From Nitratifractor sp. (lineage in GTDB: Bacteria; Campylobacterota; Campylobacteria; Campylobacterales; Sulfurovaceae): a DNA stretch of 14,924 nt. This document shows positions 5,812 through 13,225 of the stretch, piece by piece. The position numbers and the translations under genes were made by a program. Numbering within the stretch: position 1 is the stretch's first letter; every line of letters begins with the position of its first letter. Where the stretch lies: the NCBI GenBank assembly GCA_015485845.1, contig WFSU01000212.1, forward strand, positions 1 to 14,924. The letters run 5' to 3'. Below the pieces are notes generated by a model. The model was not told the origin of the DNA, made no database searches, and saw only the letters and a list, made by a program, of their open reading frames with translations.

Positions 5812-6381
5812 ATGCCCATCATATCCCGACCTCCTACCCAAAACGAAGTAAAACTCAGCTCCCATAAATACATTGTCAGCAAGACCGATGCCAAAGGTAA
5901 AATAATTTATGCCAATGACTATTTTTCTGAGGTCTGTGGGTACACGGTAGACGAATTGGTCGGCTCGCCGCACAACATTATCCGCCACCCAGACATGCCC
6001 AAAGCAGTTTTTTACCTTCTTTGGCATTATATTCAGCAGGGAAAAAATATTTCCGCCGTGGTAAAGAATCTGACAAAAAACGGTGATTACTATTGGGTGA
6101 TGACCGACTTTGAAATCCGTCGGAGCAGCACTACGAATGCTATTACCCAGTATGTAGCTTTTCGTCACTCCGTTCCGAAGAAAGTCATTGAAGAGATCGA
6201 GCCTCTGTATGCCCGGATGCGTGCCATCGAAGAGACGGACGGGATGGAGGCATCGGTAGATTTTCTAATGGCATTTCTGGATGAGAAGCAGATGGATTAC
6301 AATCAGTACATTGCGCAGTTGGCCAAACCCCGGGGGATAGCCGCTACATTGTTTGCCAAAATGAAAAAAATGTTTGATTGA
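5812..6381 (+). CDS. Aer/CetB-type PAS sensor protein, copy 2
   Basis: A 189-residue paralogue of the preceding gene, aligned without gaps and differing at about 51 positions (roughly 73% identity by hand count). It keeps the flavin-type motif GSPHNIIRHPDMPKAVF and the VKNLTKNGDYYWVMTDFEIRR core unchanged; most differences are in the first 17 residues, the 107-130 region and the helical C-terminal part (131-172). The last 17 residues, including AATLFAKMKKMFD, are again almost identical. One notable change is Cys42 (EVCGY) where copy 1 has Ser. GGAAG (5801-5805) precedes the ATG. Its TGA stop lies inside the TTGA that may start rluD, so this sensor is the first gene of, or at least coupled to, the long rluD-envC run. 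The duplication is old: synonymous sites are widely changed while the protein stays close, which indicates selection on both copies. Confidence 0.88.
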   Translation: MPIISRPPTQNEVKLSSHKYIVSKTDAKGKIIYANDYFSEVCGYTVDELVGSPHNIIRHPDMPKAVFYLLWHYIQQGKNISAVVKNLTKNGDYYWVMTDFEIRRSSTTNAITQYVAFRHSVPKKVIEEIEPLYARMRAIEETDGMEASVDFLMAFLDEKQMDYNQYIAQLAKPRGIAATLFAKMKKMFD

Positions 6382-7367
6382 CGCACGTGACAACCGAACA
6401 CACACTCCTCTCCCGTCTATCCGGACGACTGGACAAAGTCCTCGCCGAACAATTGGGGCAGAGCCGTAACCAGATCGAAAAATTGATCCGAGCCGGGCAT
6501 GTGCGCGTCGCGGAGGAAGTGATCACCCGTCCCAGTCATAAAATCCAGTTGGATACGCCCGTCACGTACCGCTTCATCGAAGCTCCCGGACGCGAAGAGA
6601 TGCCGGTTGATTTTGACGTTGACATCCTTTACGAAGACGATGATCTTCTCGTCGTCAACAAACCCGCCGGTCTCGTCGTCCATCCTGCCCCTTCGGTCCA
6701 GGAACCGACGCTCGTCGACTGGCTGATCCAGCGGGGCATTTCTCTCTCAACCCTCTCGGGAGAAGAGCGGCATGGGATTGTCCACCGGATTGATAAAGAT
6801 ACCACCGGAGCACTGGTGGTTGCCAAGAACAATACCGCTCACCAGAAACTCAGCCTTCAGCTTCAGGACAAAAGTATGGGGCGCTACTACCTCGCGGTGA
6901 TCGATCAGCCGCTCAAGCAGAGCATCGATGTCAACCTTCCCATCGCCCGCCATCCGAAGAACCGCCTGAAAATGGCCGTAGTAGCCGGAGGGAGAGCGGC
7001 AAGGACACGCCTGGTATCTCTGGCCGTATCTCCGAAAAAAAGAGCCTTGATCGCGGCGAAACTCTTCACCGGACGTACCCATCAGATCCGTGTACATCTG
7101 GGGGCGCTGAGTCGTTATATCCTTGGAGACAACTTATACGGTCTTAAGAGCAAAGAGGGTAAAATAGCCCGTATTTACCTGCACGCATATGTGCTCTATC
7201 TGACCCATCCGACCACCGGAAAACCTCTGGAGATTGTCGCACCGCTGTTTGACGACATGATGGGATACTTGAAACAGAATTTCGACGAGGAGATGTTGCA
7301 TGAATCGATCGACCCTGACCGCCTTCGGCGCCGCTTTGTGGATGATGTTTTTGACCAGCGGGTGTAA
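6378..7367 (+). CDS. rluD: 23S rRNA pseudouridine synthase, RluD type
   Basis: RluD converts uridines 1911, 1915 and 1917 in helix 69 of 23S rRNA to pseudouridine during late 50S assembly. This 329-residue protein has an N-terminal S4 RNA-binding domain (about 13-62, with RLDKVLAEQLGQSRNQIEKL) and an RluA-type catalytic domain with the signature HGIVHRIDKDTTGALVVAK (132-150); Asp139 is the catalytic aspartate. The later RTHQIRVHLGALSRYILGD is the usual C-terminal motif. The TTG at 6378 overlaps the PAS stop (TTGA); an in-frame GTG at 6387 would remove three residues and is an equally good start. Neither has a clear ribosome binding site, so coupling to the PAS gene is likely. The last 68 bp overlap the next gene. 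Assignment to RluD rather than RluC rests on the HRIDKDTTG form and on length; moderately sure of the exact target sites. Confidence 0.88.
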   Translation: MTHVTTEHTLLSRLSGRLDKVLAEQLGQSRNQIEKLIRAGHVRVAEEVITRPSHKIQLDTPVTYRFIEAPGREEMPVDFDVDILYEDDDLLVVNKPAGLVVHPAPSVQEPTLVDWLIQRGISLSTLSGEERHGIVHRIDKDTTGALVVAKNNTAHQKLSLQLQDKSMGRYYLAVIDQPLKQSIDVNLPIARHPKNRLKMAVVAGGRAARTRLVSLAVSPKKRALIAAKLFTGRTHQIRVHLGALSRYILGDNLYGLKSKEGKIARIYLHAYVLYLTHPTTGKPLEIVAPLFDDMMGYLKQNFDEEMLHESIDPDRLRRRFVDDVFDQRV

Positions 7368-7986
7368 CAGCCTGCAGAGTCTCGTAACGGTCGGTGTGGA
7401 TGAATCCCTCCCGGCGATTCGTGACGTCAAAGTGCTGGTCGAGAAGAGCAGCGTCGGGTTTGAATGGCCAGCCATCAAAAATCCCAAAGTCAAAGGAATC
7501 AATGTCTACCGAGCCGTTCCCTCCAGCGGAACGAAGCAGAAGTTTTACAAAATCGCTACCATCGCCGATCATTTTGCGACCCATTATGTCGATCGGACGA
7601 TTCAGCCCAATCAGCGCTACTATTATACATTTGCCACGTACGACCTGCTGCACGAATCGCCTCATGGCAAAGTCTTGAAGGTTCGGACTTCTTCGCCCTA
7701 CAAAGCGGTGGAATTTGCGAAAGTATACCTGCGGGACAGCGGGGTGGTCAAAGTGCTCTGGAAGCCGCATCCCAATCCCCGTATCGCCGGGTATGTGATC
7801 CAGCGCCGATTGGCCAAAGGGGACAGCAAATGGCGTTATCTCGCCAGTGTGACCGGCCGTTTGATGCCCGAATACATCGATGTTTCTGTTGCCAAAGGGC
7901 ACCGGTACAGCTACCGGGTTATTGCCCGCAGCAGTGATGGCGTCCTCTCCGTCGCCAGTCAGCCTGCGACCCTCATGGTGCGCTGA
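7300..7986 (+). CDS. flpA: Fibronectin type III lipoprotein, FlpA-like
   Basis: A 228-residue exported protein. The N terminus is a lipoprotein signal: Asn-Arg, a hydrophobic run (5-19) and a cysteine at 22 in FLTSGC, so it is probably lipid-anchored, although Thr at -3 of the lipobox is not the commonest residue. Two fibronectin type III domains follow (about 38-130 and 133-228), each with the tyrosine-rich strand typical of the fold (RYYYTFATYD; HRYSYRVIAR). C. jejuni has a FN3 protein at this locus, Cj1279c (FlpA), a fibronectin-binding adhesin with three FN3 domains and roughly 400 residues; this one is about half that length. In a probably free-living relative, surface attachment or an envelope role is more likely than host binding. 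GAGGAG at 7287-7292 supports the start at 7300, which puts the signal peptide inside the end of rluD. trmB follows after 11 bp. Confidence 0.8.
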   Translation: MNRSTLTAFGAALWMMFLTSGCNSLQSLVTVGVDESLPAIRDVKVLVEKSSVGFEWPAIKNPKVKGINVYRAVPSSGTKQKFYKIATIADHFATHYVDRTIQPNQRYYYTFATYDLLHESPHGKVLKVRTSSPYKAVEFAKVYLRDSGVVKVLWKPHPNPRIAGYVIQRRLAKGDSKWRYLASVTGRLMPEYIDVSVAKGHRYSYRVIARSSDGVLSVASQPATLMVR

Positions 7987-7997
7987 GGCAACGCCGA

Positions 7998-9188
7998 ATG
8001 CCCCACATCAAAGTCACCCCTTTCGAGACGGAGAAGCTCGATCGACTGATCGCGGCCGATGCCGTATTTGATTTCCGTGCGGTGCAGCACGATCCGAATC
8101 GGGAGAAAAGTCCGATAGAGTTACTGGGAGTGGATTTTGAGGGGGAGCGTTTCGTCCTCGAGATCCACAAGCGGCCGGGGGCATATCTCATCAAACCCGA
8201 CAAACCGACCCGCCCCCTCGATGTCAATCGCATCAAGCGGGTGTTGCGCTACCTCGCTGAAGCCGCTGCGCTGAAGGTCGAGCAGGACAACATCACCCTC
8301 TCCCCCACCAAACCTCCACTGGCCGAAACGTACGCCAAGCGGATTGAAGATTTTGAATCCCCCGATTTCGGCGGGCGACCCATCGCGATTGAAGTGGGGT
8401 TCGGCAGTGGCCGCCATTTGCTCTATCAGGCCAAAAGAGATCCGGAGATTCTCCACATCGGGATCGAGATCCACACCCCCTCGGCGCAGCAGGTGCTCAA
8501 ACAGATCGAACTGCAGGGGTTGACCAATGTCTGGATTGTCAATTACGATGCCCGTCTCCTGCTCGAGATGCTCCCCTCCAACGTCGCTACGGCCGTCTAC
8601 GTCCATTTCCCGGTTCCCTGGGACAAAAAGCCCCATCGTCGGGTGATTTCTGAACCGTTTGTGGCGGAAGCGACGCGGGTGCTTACGCCGCAGGGCGTTT
8701 TGGAATTGCGCACCGACAGTGACCACTACTATGCGTATGCCCTGGAAGTGTTCAGCCGGGGAGAGCGGGTGCGGTTTGAGGTCAGCAAAAATCATGAAGC
8801 GGCCATCCGGAGCAAATACGAAGATCGCTGGCAGCGTCAGGAGAAAGATATCTATACTCTGCGCCTGGTTGCTGAGAGGGAGAGCGCCGAGGTCTCCCGG
8901 GAGTATGATTTCCGTTTTGACCGGAGACTCAAGCCGCTCGATGCATTGCTGACCTTGCCGCAGGATGCTATCATTCAGCCGGATCATTTCGTCCATTTCG
9001 AGCGTCGTTATCGGATGGTGACGGAGGAAGGTGTCGTACTCAAATGTTCCTTTGGAAGTTTTGACCGCCCGGAACATAAGCTGATTACTGTTCGCAACAA
9101 CCAGGCGGTTTATTACCCTCAGGAGCCGGTACGATCAAAGACCAATGACCGAGCCCATCACACGATCGGAGTATCCCTCTATGTCTAA
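7998..9188 (+). CDS. trmB: tRNA (guanine-N7-)-methyltransferase TrmB, long Campylobacterota form
   Basis: TrmB adds a methyl group from SAM to N7 of guanine 46 in the tRNA variable loop. The methyltransferase core lies at about 110-260: SAM loop AIEVGFGSGRHLLYQA (129-144), the acidic IGIEIH strand (154-159), HFPVPWDKKPHRR (203-215) and LELRTDSDHYYAYALE (235-250). At 396 residues it is much longer than E. coli TrmB (239), with about 110 extra N-terminal and 120 extra C-terminal residues; as I recall, Helicobacter and Campylobacter TrmB have the same long form. The usual FPDPW motif reads FPVPW here, with Val206 in place of the Asp considered catalytic. GAGG at 7985-7988 precedes the ATG, overlapping the upstream stop. 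The gene's final bases overlap ftsE by 8 bp. Identification is secure; the function of the extra domains is unknown. Confidence 0.9.
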   Translation: MPHIKVTPFETEKLDRLIAADAVFDFRAVQHDPNREKSPIELLGVDFEGERFVLEIHKRPGAYLIKPDKPTRPLDVNRIKRVLRYLAEAAALKVEQDNITLSPTKPPLAETYAKRIEDFESPDFGGRPIAIEVGFGSGRHLLYQAKRDPEILHIGIEIHTPSAQQVLKQIELQGLTNVWIVNYDARLLLEMLPSNVATAVYVHFPVPWDKKPHRRVISEPFVAEATRVLTPQGVLELRTDSDHYYAYALEVFSRGERVRFEVSKNHEAAIRSKYEDRWQRQEKDIYTLRLVAERESAEVSREYDFRFDRRLKPLDALLTLPQDAIIQPDHFVHFERRYRMVTEEGVVLKCSFGSFDRPEHKLITVRNNQAVYYPQEPVRSKTNDRAHHTIGVSLYV

Positions 9189-9855
9189 CGTCATTACCAC
9201 CAACCGAATGACCCTTGCGTATGATAAAGGGGAGAAAGAGATCATCCGGAATGCAACGTTTCGGATTAAAAAAGGGGAGTTTGTTTTTATCACCGGCCCG
9301 AGCGGGAGCGGCAAATCCACGTTGCTCAAGTCGTTTTACGGTCAGATCATCCCCAAACAGGGGGATTTGGTCGTCGGGGGTCTTGAGATGACGCATGTGA
9401 GCAAAAAAAATCTCCAGAAGTTGCGAACCCATCTGGGGATCATTTTTCAGGACTACAAACTGATCAATGAATGGACGGTGGCCAAAAACATCGTCCTCCC
9501 GCTCATCATCGCCGGCTACAACGTGGACATGCAACAAACGCAGGCACAGCGCTTGCTCAAACACGTCAAACTTGAAGGGAAAGGGGATATGTACCCTCTC
9601 CAGTTGAGTGGAGGGGAGCAGCAGCGGGTCGGGGTGGCCCGGGCGCTTTCCAAAACGCCCTTTCTGATCCTTGCGGATGAGCCGACGGGGAACCTTGACG
9701 AGTACTCCTCCAACGTCATCTGGGATTTGATGGAAAATGCCTGTGATCAACTGGGGGCGACGGTCGTGGTGGTAACCCACCGAATTCCGACGATCTTCAA
9801 TATCCCTTATCGCCATTTTATTATCGAAAACGGAGGGATTCATGAAGTCCATTAA
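9181..9855 (+). CDS. ftsE: Cell-division ABC transporter ATPase FtsE
   Basis: FtsE is the cytoplasmic ATPase of the FtsEX complex, which does not move a substrate but signals across the membrane to switch on periplasmic cell-wall hydrolysis at the division septum. The 224 residues match the usual 220-225. Motifs: Walker A GPSGSGKST (39-47), Q-loop IIFQDYKLI (87-95), signature LSGGEQQRV (142-150), Walker B FLILADEPTGNLD (161-173) and H-loop VVVTHR (196-201). All are intact. I choose the ATG at 9181 because GGAG at 9168-9171 lies nine bases upstream and it gives the family length; an in-frame ATG at 9145 would add 12 residues inside trmB. The start codon overlaps the trmB stop (ATGTCTAA) and the gene's end overlaps ftsX by 14 bp, so translation is coupled. 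A run of eight A lies at 9403-9410. Confidence 0.95.
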   Translation: MSNVITTNRMTLAYDKGEKEIIRNATFRIKKGEFVFITGPSGSGKSTLLKSFYGQIIPKQGDLVVGGLEMTHVSKKNLQKLRTHLGIIFQDYKLINEWTVAKNIVLPLIIAGYNVDMQQTQAQRLLKHVKLEGKGDMYPLQLSGGEQQRVGVARALSKTPFLILADEPTGNLDEYSSNVIWDLMENACDQLGATVVVVTHRIPTIFNIPYRHFIIENGGIHEVH

Positions 9856-10660
9856 GCACCACCTCATGTTTATTCTTCCCTTGCTGGCGATTTTACTTGG
9901 CATTGAGTCGTTCATGGTCTTCGGGCGGGTGACGGCAAGCTACGGTGAAAATCTGAAGAAGGCCTATACGATTCTCGTGGTGACACGGCGTCCGATGACG
10001 CCAGAGGCTTTTCGAAAAATTGATACGAATATCGACCGGGTTGAGTCCGTCGAAAAACGTTCTATCGTTGAACAAATTGCCCAGGGGATGTCTAACGCTT
10101 CTACACAAGAGATCCTTAAGTCCCTCCCCCAGTTCTACACCGTGAGGCTGAACCGATACTTGAGCAATGCCCAAATCGATGTCATCAAAAAGCACCTGAC
10201 CCGCGATCCGAATGTCCGCCGGGTTGAAACCTTTGGTCAAGCCCACAATGCTAATTACAATCTCTACATGCTCATTCGGGCTGCGTTGTGGATGTTTGTA
10301 GGGTTCATGGTCTTCACGAGCCTTTTTCTCGTTGTCAAGCAAATGGAGATTTGGCAGTTGGAGCACCGTGAACGGATGCAGGTGATGGAAATCCTTGGCG
10401 CCTCCAGTGTGCTGCGCAGCGGCGTGTTATTTCGTATTGCCTTGACCGATGCACTGATCGCGGCACTGACGACGATCGGTGTGTTTGTTTTCTTACGCTA
10501 CGGCTGGGTAGCGGGGAGTGAGATCGATCTGCTTGTGCGCAAGCAGGAACTGTTCTTTCAGTACAAAGATGTTTTTGTTCTCTTTGGAATTGCACTGCTC
10601 ATCGTTTTGATCTCTGTTGTGCTGGTCTCGCGCAACGTCAAAGAAGTGCGTGACGTATGA
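9842..10660 (+). CDS. ftsX: Cell-division permease-like protein FtsX
   Basis: FtsX is the membrane half of FtsEX. Four membrane segments are visible in 272 residues: about 8-29, 143-166, 198-218 and 244-263. Between the first two is a periplasmic domain of about 113 residues (30-142), the part that in E. coli contacts the coiled coil of EnvC. The cytoplasmic stretch QMEIWQLEHRERMQVMEILGA (167-187) is the conserved coupling-helix region of FtsX/MacB-type permeases. The protein lacks the long cytoplasmic N-terminal extension of E. coli FtsX (352 residues). GGAGGG at 9832-9837 precedes the ATG within the end of ftsE. Its TGA overlaps the start of the next gene (ATGA), the M23-type activator that is probably its partner. 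Confidence 0.93.
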   Translation: MKSIKHHLMFILPLLAILLGIESFMVFGRVTASYGENLKKAYTILVVTRRPMTPEAFRKIDTNIDRVESVEKRSIVEQIAQGMSNASTQEILKSLPQFYTVRLNRYLSNAQIDVIKKHLTRDPNVRRVETFGQAHNANYNLYMLIRAALWMFVGFMVFTSLFLVVKQMEIWQLEHRERMQVMEILGASSVLRSGVLFRIALTDALIAALTTIGVFVFLRYGWVAGSEIDLLVRKQELFFQYKDVFVLFGIALLIVLISVVLVSRNVKEVRDV

Positions 10661-12093
10661 AAAAGCTCCTGAGGGCGCTGATCCTTCTATCGATCGGAGG
10701 AGTGAGTCTCCAGGCAGCCGTGGATGTCAAAGGGCTCTGGTCCCACAGTCGCACTCCGGCAAAACAGCCCATCAAGTCTCTCTGGAACGGGAAAAAATCT
10801 ACGAAGAAATCGGTGCAGTATCCGCAGAGTACGGTCAAAAAAATTCAGGATTCACAGAGTACCTTGCACCAGGCATCTCAGCAGAAAGCACAGGCCAACC
10901 AACAGTTGGAGCGGATTGCCCGGGCAATTCAAAATGCGGAGATGGAAACGATCGCGATCAACAAAGTGCTGGATCGTTTGGAGAAAGAGCAGCAGAAAAG
11001 TGAAACACAATACCAGACGGCAAAGGAATCGATCGATCGGTATGGGGGAAAAATTCAGAAACTTGATACGACAATCAAGGGGAAACACGAAGCCTTTATC
11101 CGTCTGTTGACGGAGCAGTTTTCACTGATCGCAGCGATGGAAGCCATCGATCGATCCACGGTTCTCTCCGTGGTGCAAAAGGAAGTCTATCAAGCGTGCA
11201 AAAAGAAAAATACCTACGAATTAAAACATCTCAAAGCCCGAATTGACGGGAGTCGTAAAGTCAAAGCCAAACTCCTATCAGACCGGGATCGCATCCGACA
11301 GAGTATTCGGGCGATTATTGCCAAGCGTACCCTCTACGAGAAGAAGAAAAAAGAGAAAGCCCGTCTGCTGAAAACCCTGGCTGAAAAAGAGAAAGAGTAC
11401 CGTTCCCAGCTCAAGGCGATCATGCAACGGCAGGAGAGTTTGCAGCAAACCCTGGCACAACTCAATATCATGCGTAAAGAGGAGATCGCTTTGGCTCGGA
11501 AGGAAGCTGAAGCCAAGCGGGCTGAGCTCCGACGCAAGACAGCCGAGCTCAAACGGATGCGTCAGCAACAGGCAGCGCAGGTCAAGGAGGATAAAGCCGC
11601 CGGACGCGTGGTCACCTATACCATGCCGAAGATCGAAGAAACACCCTCCGCCGTCGGTCACGTCAAACAATACGGCAGTTCGTACCAAAACAGCAACATC
11701 CAGGCATACCGGGGTGCCCGGACGATCGCCCCTCTGTCGCATGCCCGGGTGATCAAAAAATTCGGTTCCTACATTGATCCCATCTACAAAATTCGGATAT
11801 TCAATGACAATATCGTCCTTCGGGCGCCCCGACCGGGTGCCAAAGTGCGCAATGTCTTAAACGGGAAAGTGGTGTACGTCGGTCATAACAACATGTTGGG
11901 AAAAGTGGTTATCGTCGAGCACGGCAACCGACTCCATACGATTTATGCAGCGCTCGATCGTATCTCTCCCCTCCTGAAAAAAGGGAGTCGCGTCAAAAAA
12001 GGGACGATCATCGGGCGGATCAAACGAAAGCTAATTTTCCAGGCGACGCAGAATTCCAAATACATCAATCCCCTGCGCCTGATTCGGCTCTAA
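10657..12093 (+). CDS. envC: EnvC-like murein hydrolase activator (coiled coil plus degenerate LytM/M23 domain)
   Basis: A 478-residue periplasmic protein. A signal peptide covers about 1-20 (KKLLRALILLSIGGVSLQA). Residues about 55-310 are a long, highly charged coiled coil, and about 355-475 form a LytM/M23 domain ending in NPLRLIRL, like the NP-containing end of EnvC. The M23 zinc ligands are missing: there is no H-x3-D at the first site (KIRIFNDNIVLRAP), the HxH motif reads LHTIYAAL with Ala where the last His should be, and the final His strand reads LIFQAT. So it should not cut peptidoglycan itself but, like E. coli EnvC, activate an amidase (AmiA/AmiB type; not in this window) when released by FtsEX. 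The 4-bp overlap with ftsX and gene order support this. It is often labelled simply peptidase M23. The gene ends 8 bp from the convergent pilT. Confidence 0.87.
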   Translation: MKKLLRALILLSIGGVSLQAAVDVKGLWSHSRTPAKQPIKSLWNGKKSTKKSVQYPQSTVKKIQDSQSTLHQASQQKAQANQQLERIARAIQNAEMETIAINKVLDRLEKEQQKSETQYQTAKESIDRYGGKIQKLDTTIKGKHEAFIRLLTEQFSLIAAMEAIDRSTVLSVVQKEVYQACKKKNTYELKHLKARIDGSRKVKAKLLSDRDRIRQSIRAIIAKRTLYEKKKKEKARLLKTLAEKEKEYRSQLKAIMQRQESLQQTLAQLNIMRKEEIALARKEAEAKRAELRRKTAELKRMRQQQAAQVKEDKAAGRVVTYTMPKIEETPSAVGHVKQYGSSYQNSNIQAYRGARTIAPLSHARVIKKFGSYIDPIYKIRIFNDNIVLRAPRPGAKVRNVLNGKVVYVGHNNMLGKVVIVEHGNRLHTIYAALDRISPLLKKGSRVKKGTIIGRIKRKLIFQATQNSKYINPLRLIRL

Positions 12094-12107
12094 AGATAAC
12101 TCTAAAG
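12088..12107. repeat. Short direct repeat across the convergent stop codons
   Basis: CTCTAAAG occurs at 12088-12095 and again at 12100-12107. The first copy contains the envC stop (TAA 12091-12093); the second contains the pilT stop on the other strand (CTA at 12102-12104). Only 8 bp separate the two genes and no terminator hairpin fits there. Confidence 0.6.
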
Positions 12108-13175
12108 TACCACACCACCGATGATCAGTTGTACATCAGAGGGATTGTCGGCATGGGCGAGCATGGCCTCTTTGGTAATGTAACCCTGCTGGTACAGCTT
12201 GACAAGTGCCTGGTCGATGGTTTGCATGCCGTAGGTGTTTTCCCCTTTGGCGATGGCATCGATGATTTCACTGTCTCTGCTTTGGGCGATCATATCAGCG
12301 ATGCGGGTGGTGTTTTTGAGGATCTCAACGGCAGGCATCCGTCGGTCGTTTTTGTCGGGGATCAGTCGTTGGGCGATGACGCCTCGCAGTACCTGTGAGA
12401 GGGTGGAGCGCACCTGGTCGTGATCTTCGGTTGGGAACATGTTGATGATCCGTCCGATCGCTTCGACCGCCCCTTGCGTGTGGAGGGTTGAGAGGACAAG
12501 GTGCCCGGTATTGGCAGCATGCAGGGCGATTTCCATCGTTTCAAGGCTGCGGATTTCTCCGATAAACAAGACGTCAAAATCTTCACGGAAAGCTGCTTTC
12601 AATGCCCGTTCAAACGAGTGGGAGTTTTCGCCGATGGCTCGCTGGCTGATGATGCATTTCTCTTCGTGAAACACATACTCAATTGGATCTTCGACGGTAA
12701 TAATGTGACGTCGATATGTTTGGTTGATGCGGTTAATGAGCGAGGCAACTGTGGTAGACTTGCCGCTGCCGGTGGCACCGGTGACGAGGATAAGACCCTT
12801 TTTAAAAGAGGCAAACTCTTCAATAGTTGAAGGCAGACTCAGCTCCTGGAGGCTGGGGATGTTGGCGGGGATGGAGCGCAGTACAATGCTCAACCCGTTG
12901 AACTGATAGAAGAAATTGGCACGGAAACGGGCGGTCGCGTCCAGTGCATACGAATGGTCAAACTCTTTTTCGATGACCAGTTGCTCGTACTGGGCTGCGG
13001 TGAGAATGGCTTTGGCTAACTCTTCCATTTCATCGCGGCTCAAGGGTGTCCGTTCAATAGGGAAGAGCTCTCCATTGATGCGAATACGGGTGATGGAGCC
13101 GGATTTGAGATGGAGGTCACTCCCGTTATGTTTGATCAGATATTTCAAATAACGTTCCAAACGTTCGTTTGCCAT
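12102..13175 (-). CDS. pilT: PilT/PilU-type twitching-motility (pilus retraction) ATPase
   Basis: A 357-residue hexameric-type secretion ATPase that powers type IV pilus retraction. Motifs: N-terminal PAS-like region with GSDLHLKSG (18-26), Walker A GATGSGKSTT (133-142), Asp box HIITVEDPIEYVF (157-169), atypical Walker B DVLFIGEIRSLETM (201-214) with Glu207, and His box STLHTQGAVEAIGR (229-242). The IGEIR form and the end AMLAHADNPSDVQLII lean to PilU, and the PilT AIRNLIRE motif is not obvious, so paralogue assignment is open. Its start follows a strong AAGGAG (13181-13186 on the + strand) seven bases away, and a good promoter lies upstream. It runs opposite to its neighbours, splitting a cluster that is continuous in C. 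jejuni (M23 gene directly before pyrH). No other pilus gene is in the window. Confidence 0.9.
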   Translation of the reverse strand: MANERLERYLKYLIKHNGSDLHLKSGSITRIRINGELFPIERTPLSRDEMEELAKAILTAAQYEQLVIEKEFDHSYALDATARFRANFFYQFNGLSIVLRSIPANIPSLQELSLPSTIEEFASFKKGLILVTGATGSGKSTTVASLINRINQTYRRHIITVEDPIEYVFHEEKCIISQRAIGENSHSFERALKAAFREDFDVLFIGEIRSLETMEIALHAANTGHLVLSTLHTQGAVEAIGRIINMFPTEDHDQVRSTLSQVLRGVIAQRLIPDKNDRRMPAVEILKNTTRIADMIAQSRDSEIIDAIAKGENTYGMQTIDQALVKLYQQGYITKEAMLAHADNPSDVQLIIGGVVL

Positions 13176-13225
13176 CAGAACTCCTTCTTAGCGTATCGAG
13201 CCAAACATAAATCTGCATCTATAAA

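Noticed and set aside
5147..6381. LOV-type blue-light photoreceptor
   Set aside because: The PAS domains lack the NCRFLQ-type flavin-cysteine motif; the PHN-x-x-RHPDMPK motif is that of Aer/CetB.
8121..9077. Minus-strand frame of 318 codons within trmB
   Set aside because: Shadow of the trmB reading frame; no motif and no ribosome binding signal.
10657..12093. Active M23 endopeptidase
   Set aside because: The zinc-binding His and Asp positions are replaced (YAAL instead of YAHL; no H-x3-D), which points to an activator.
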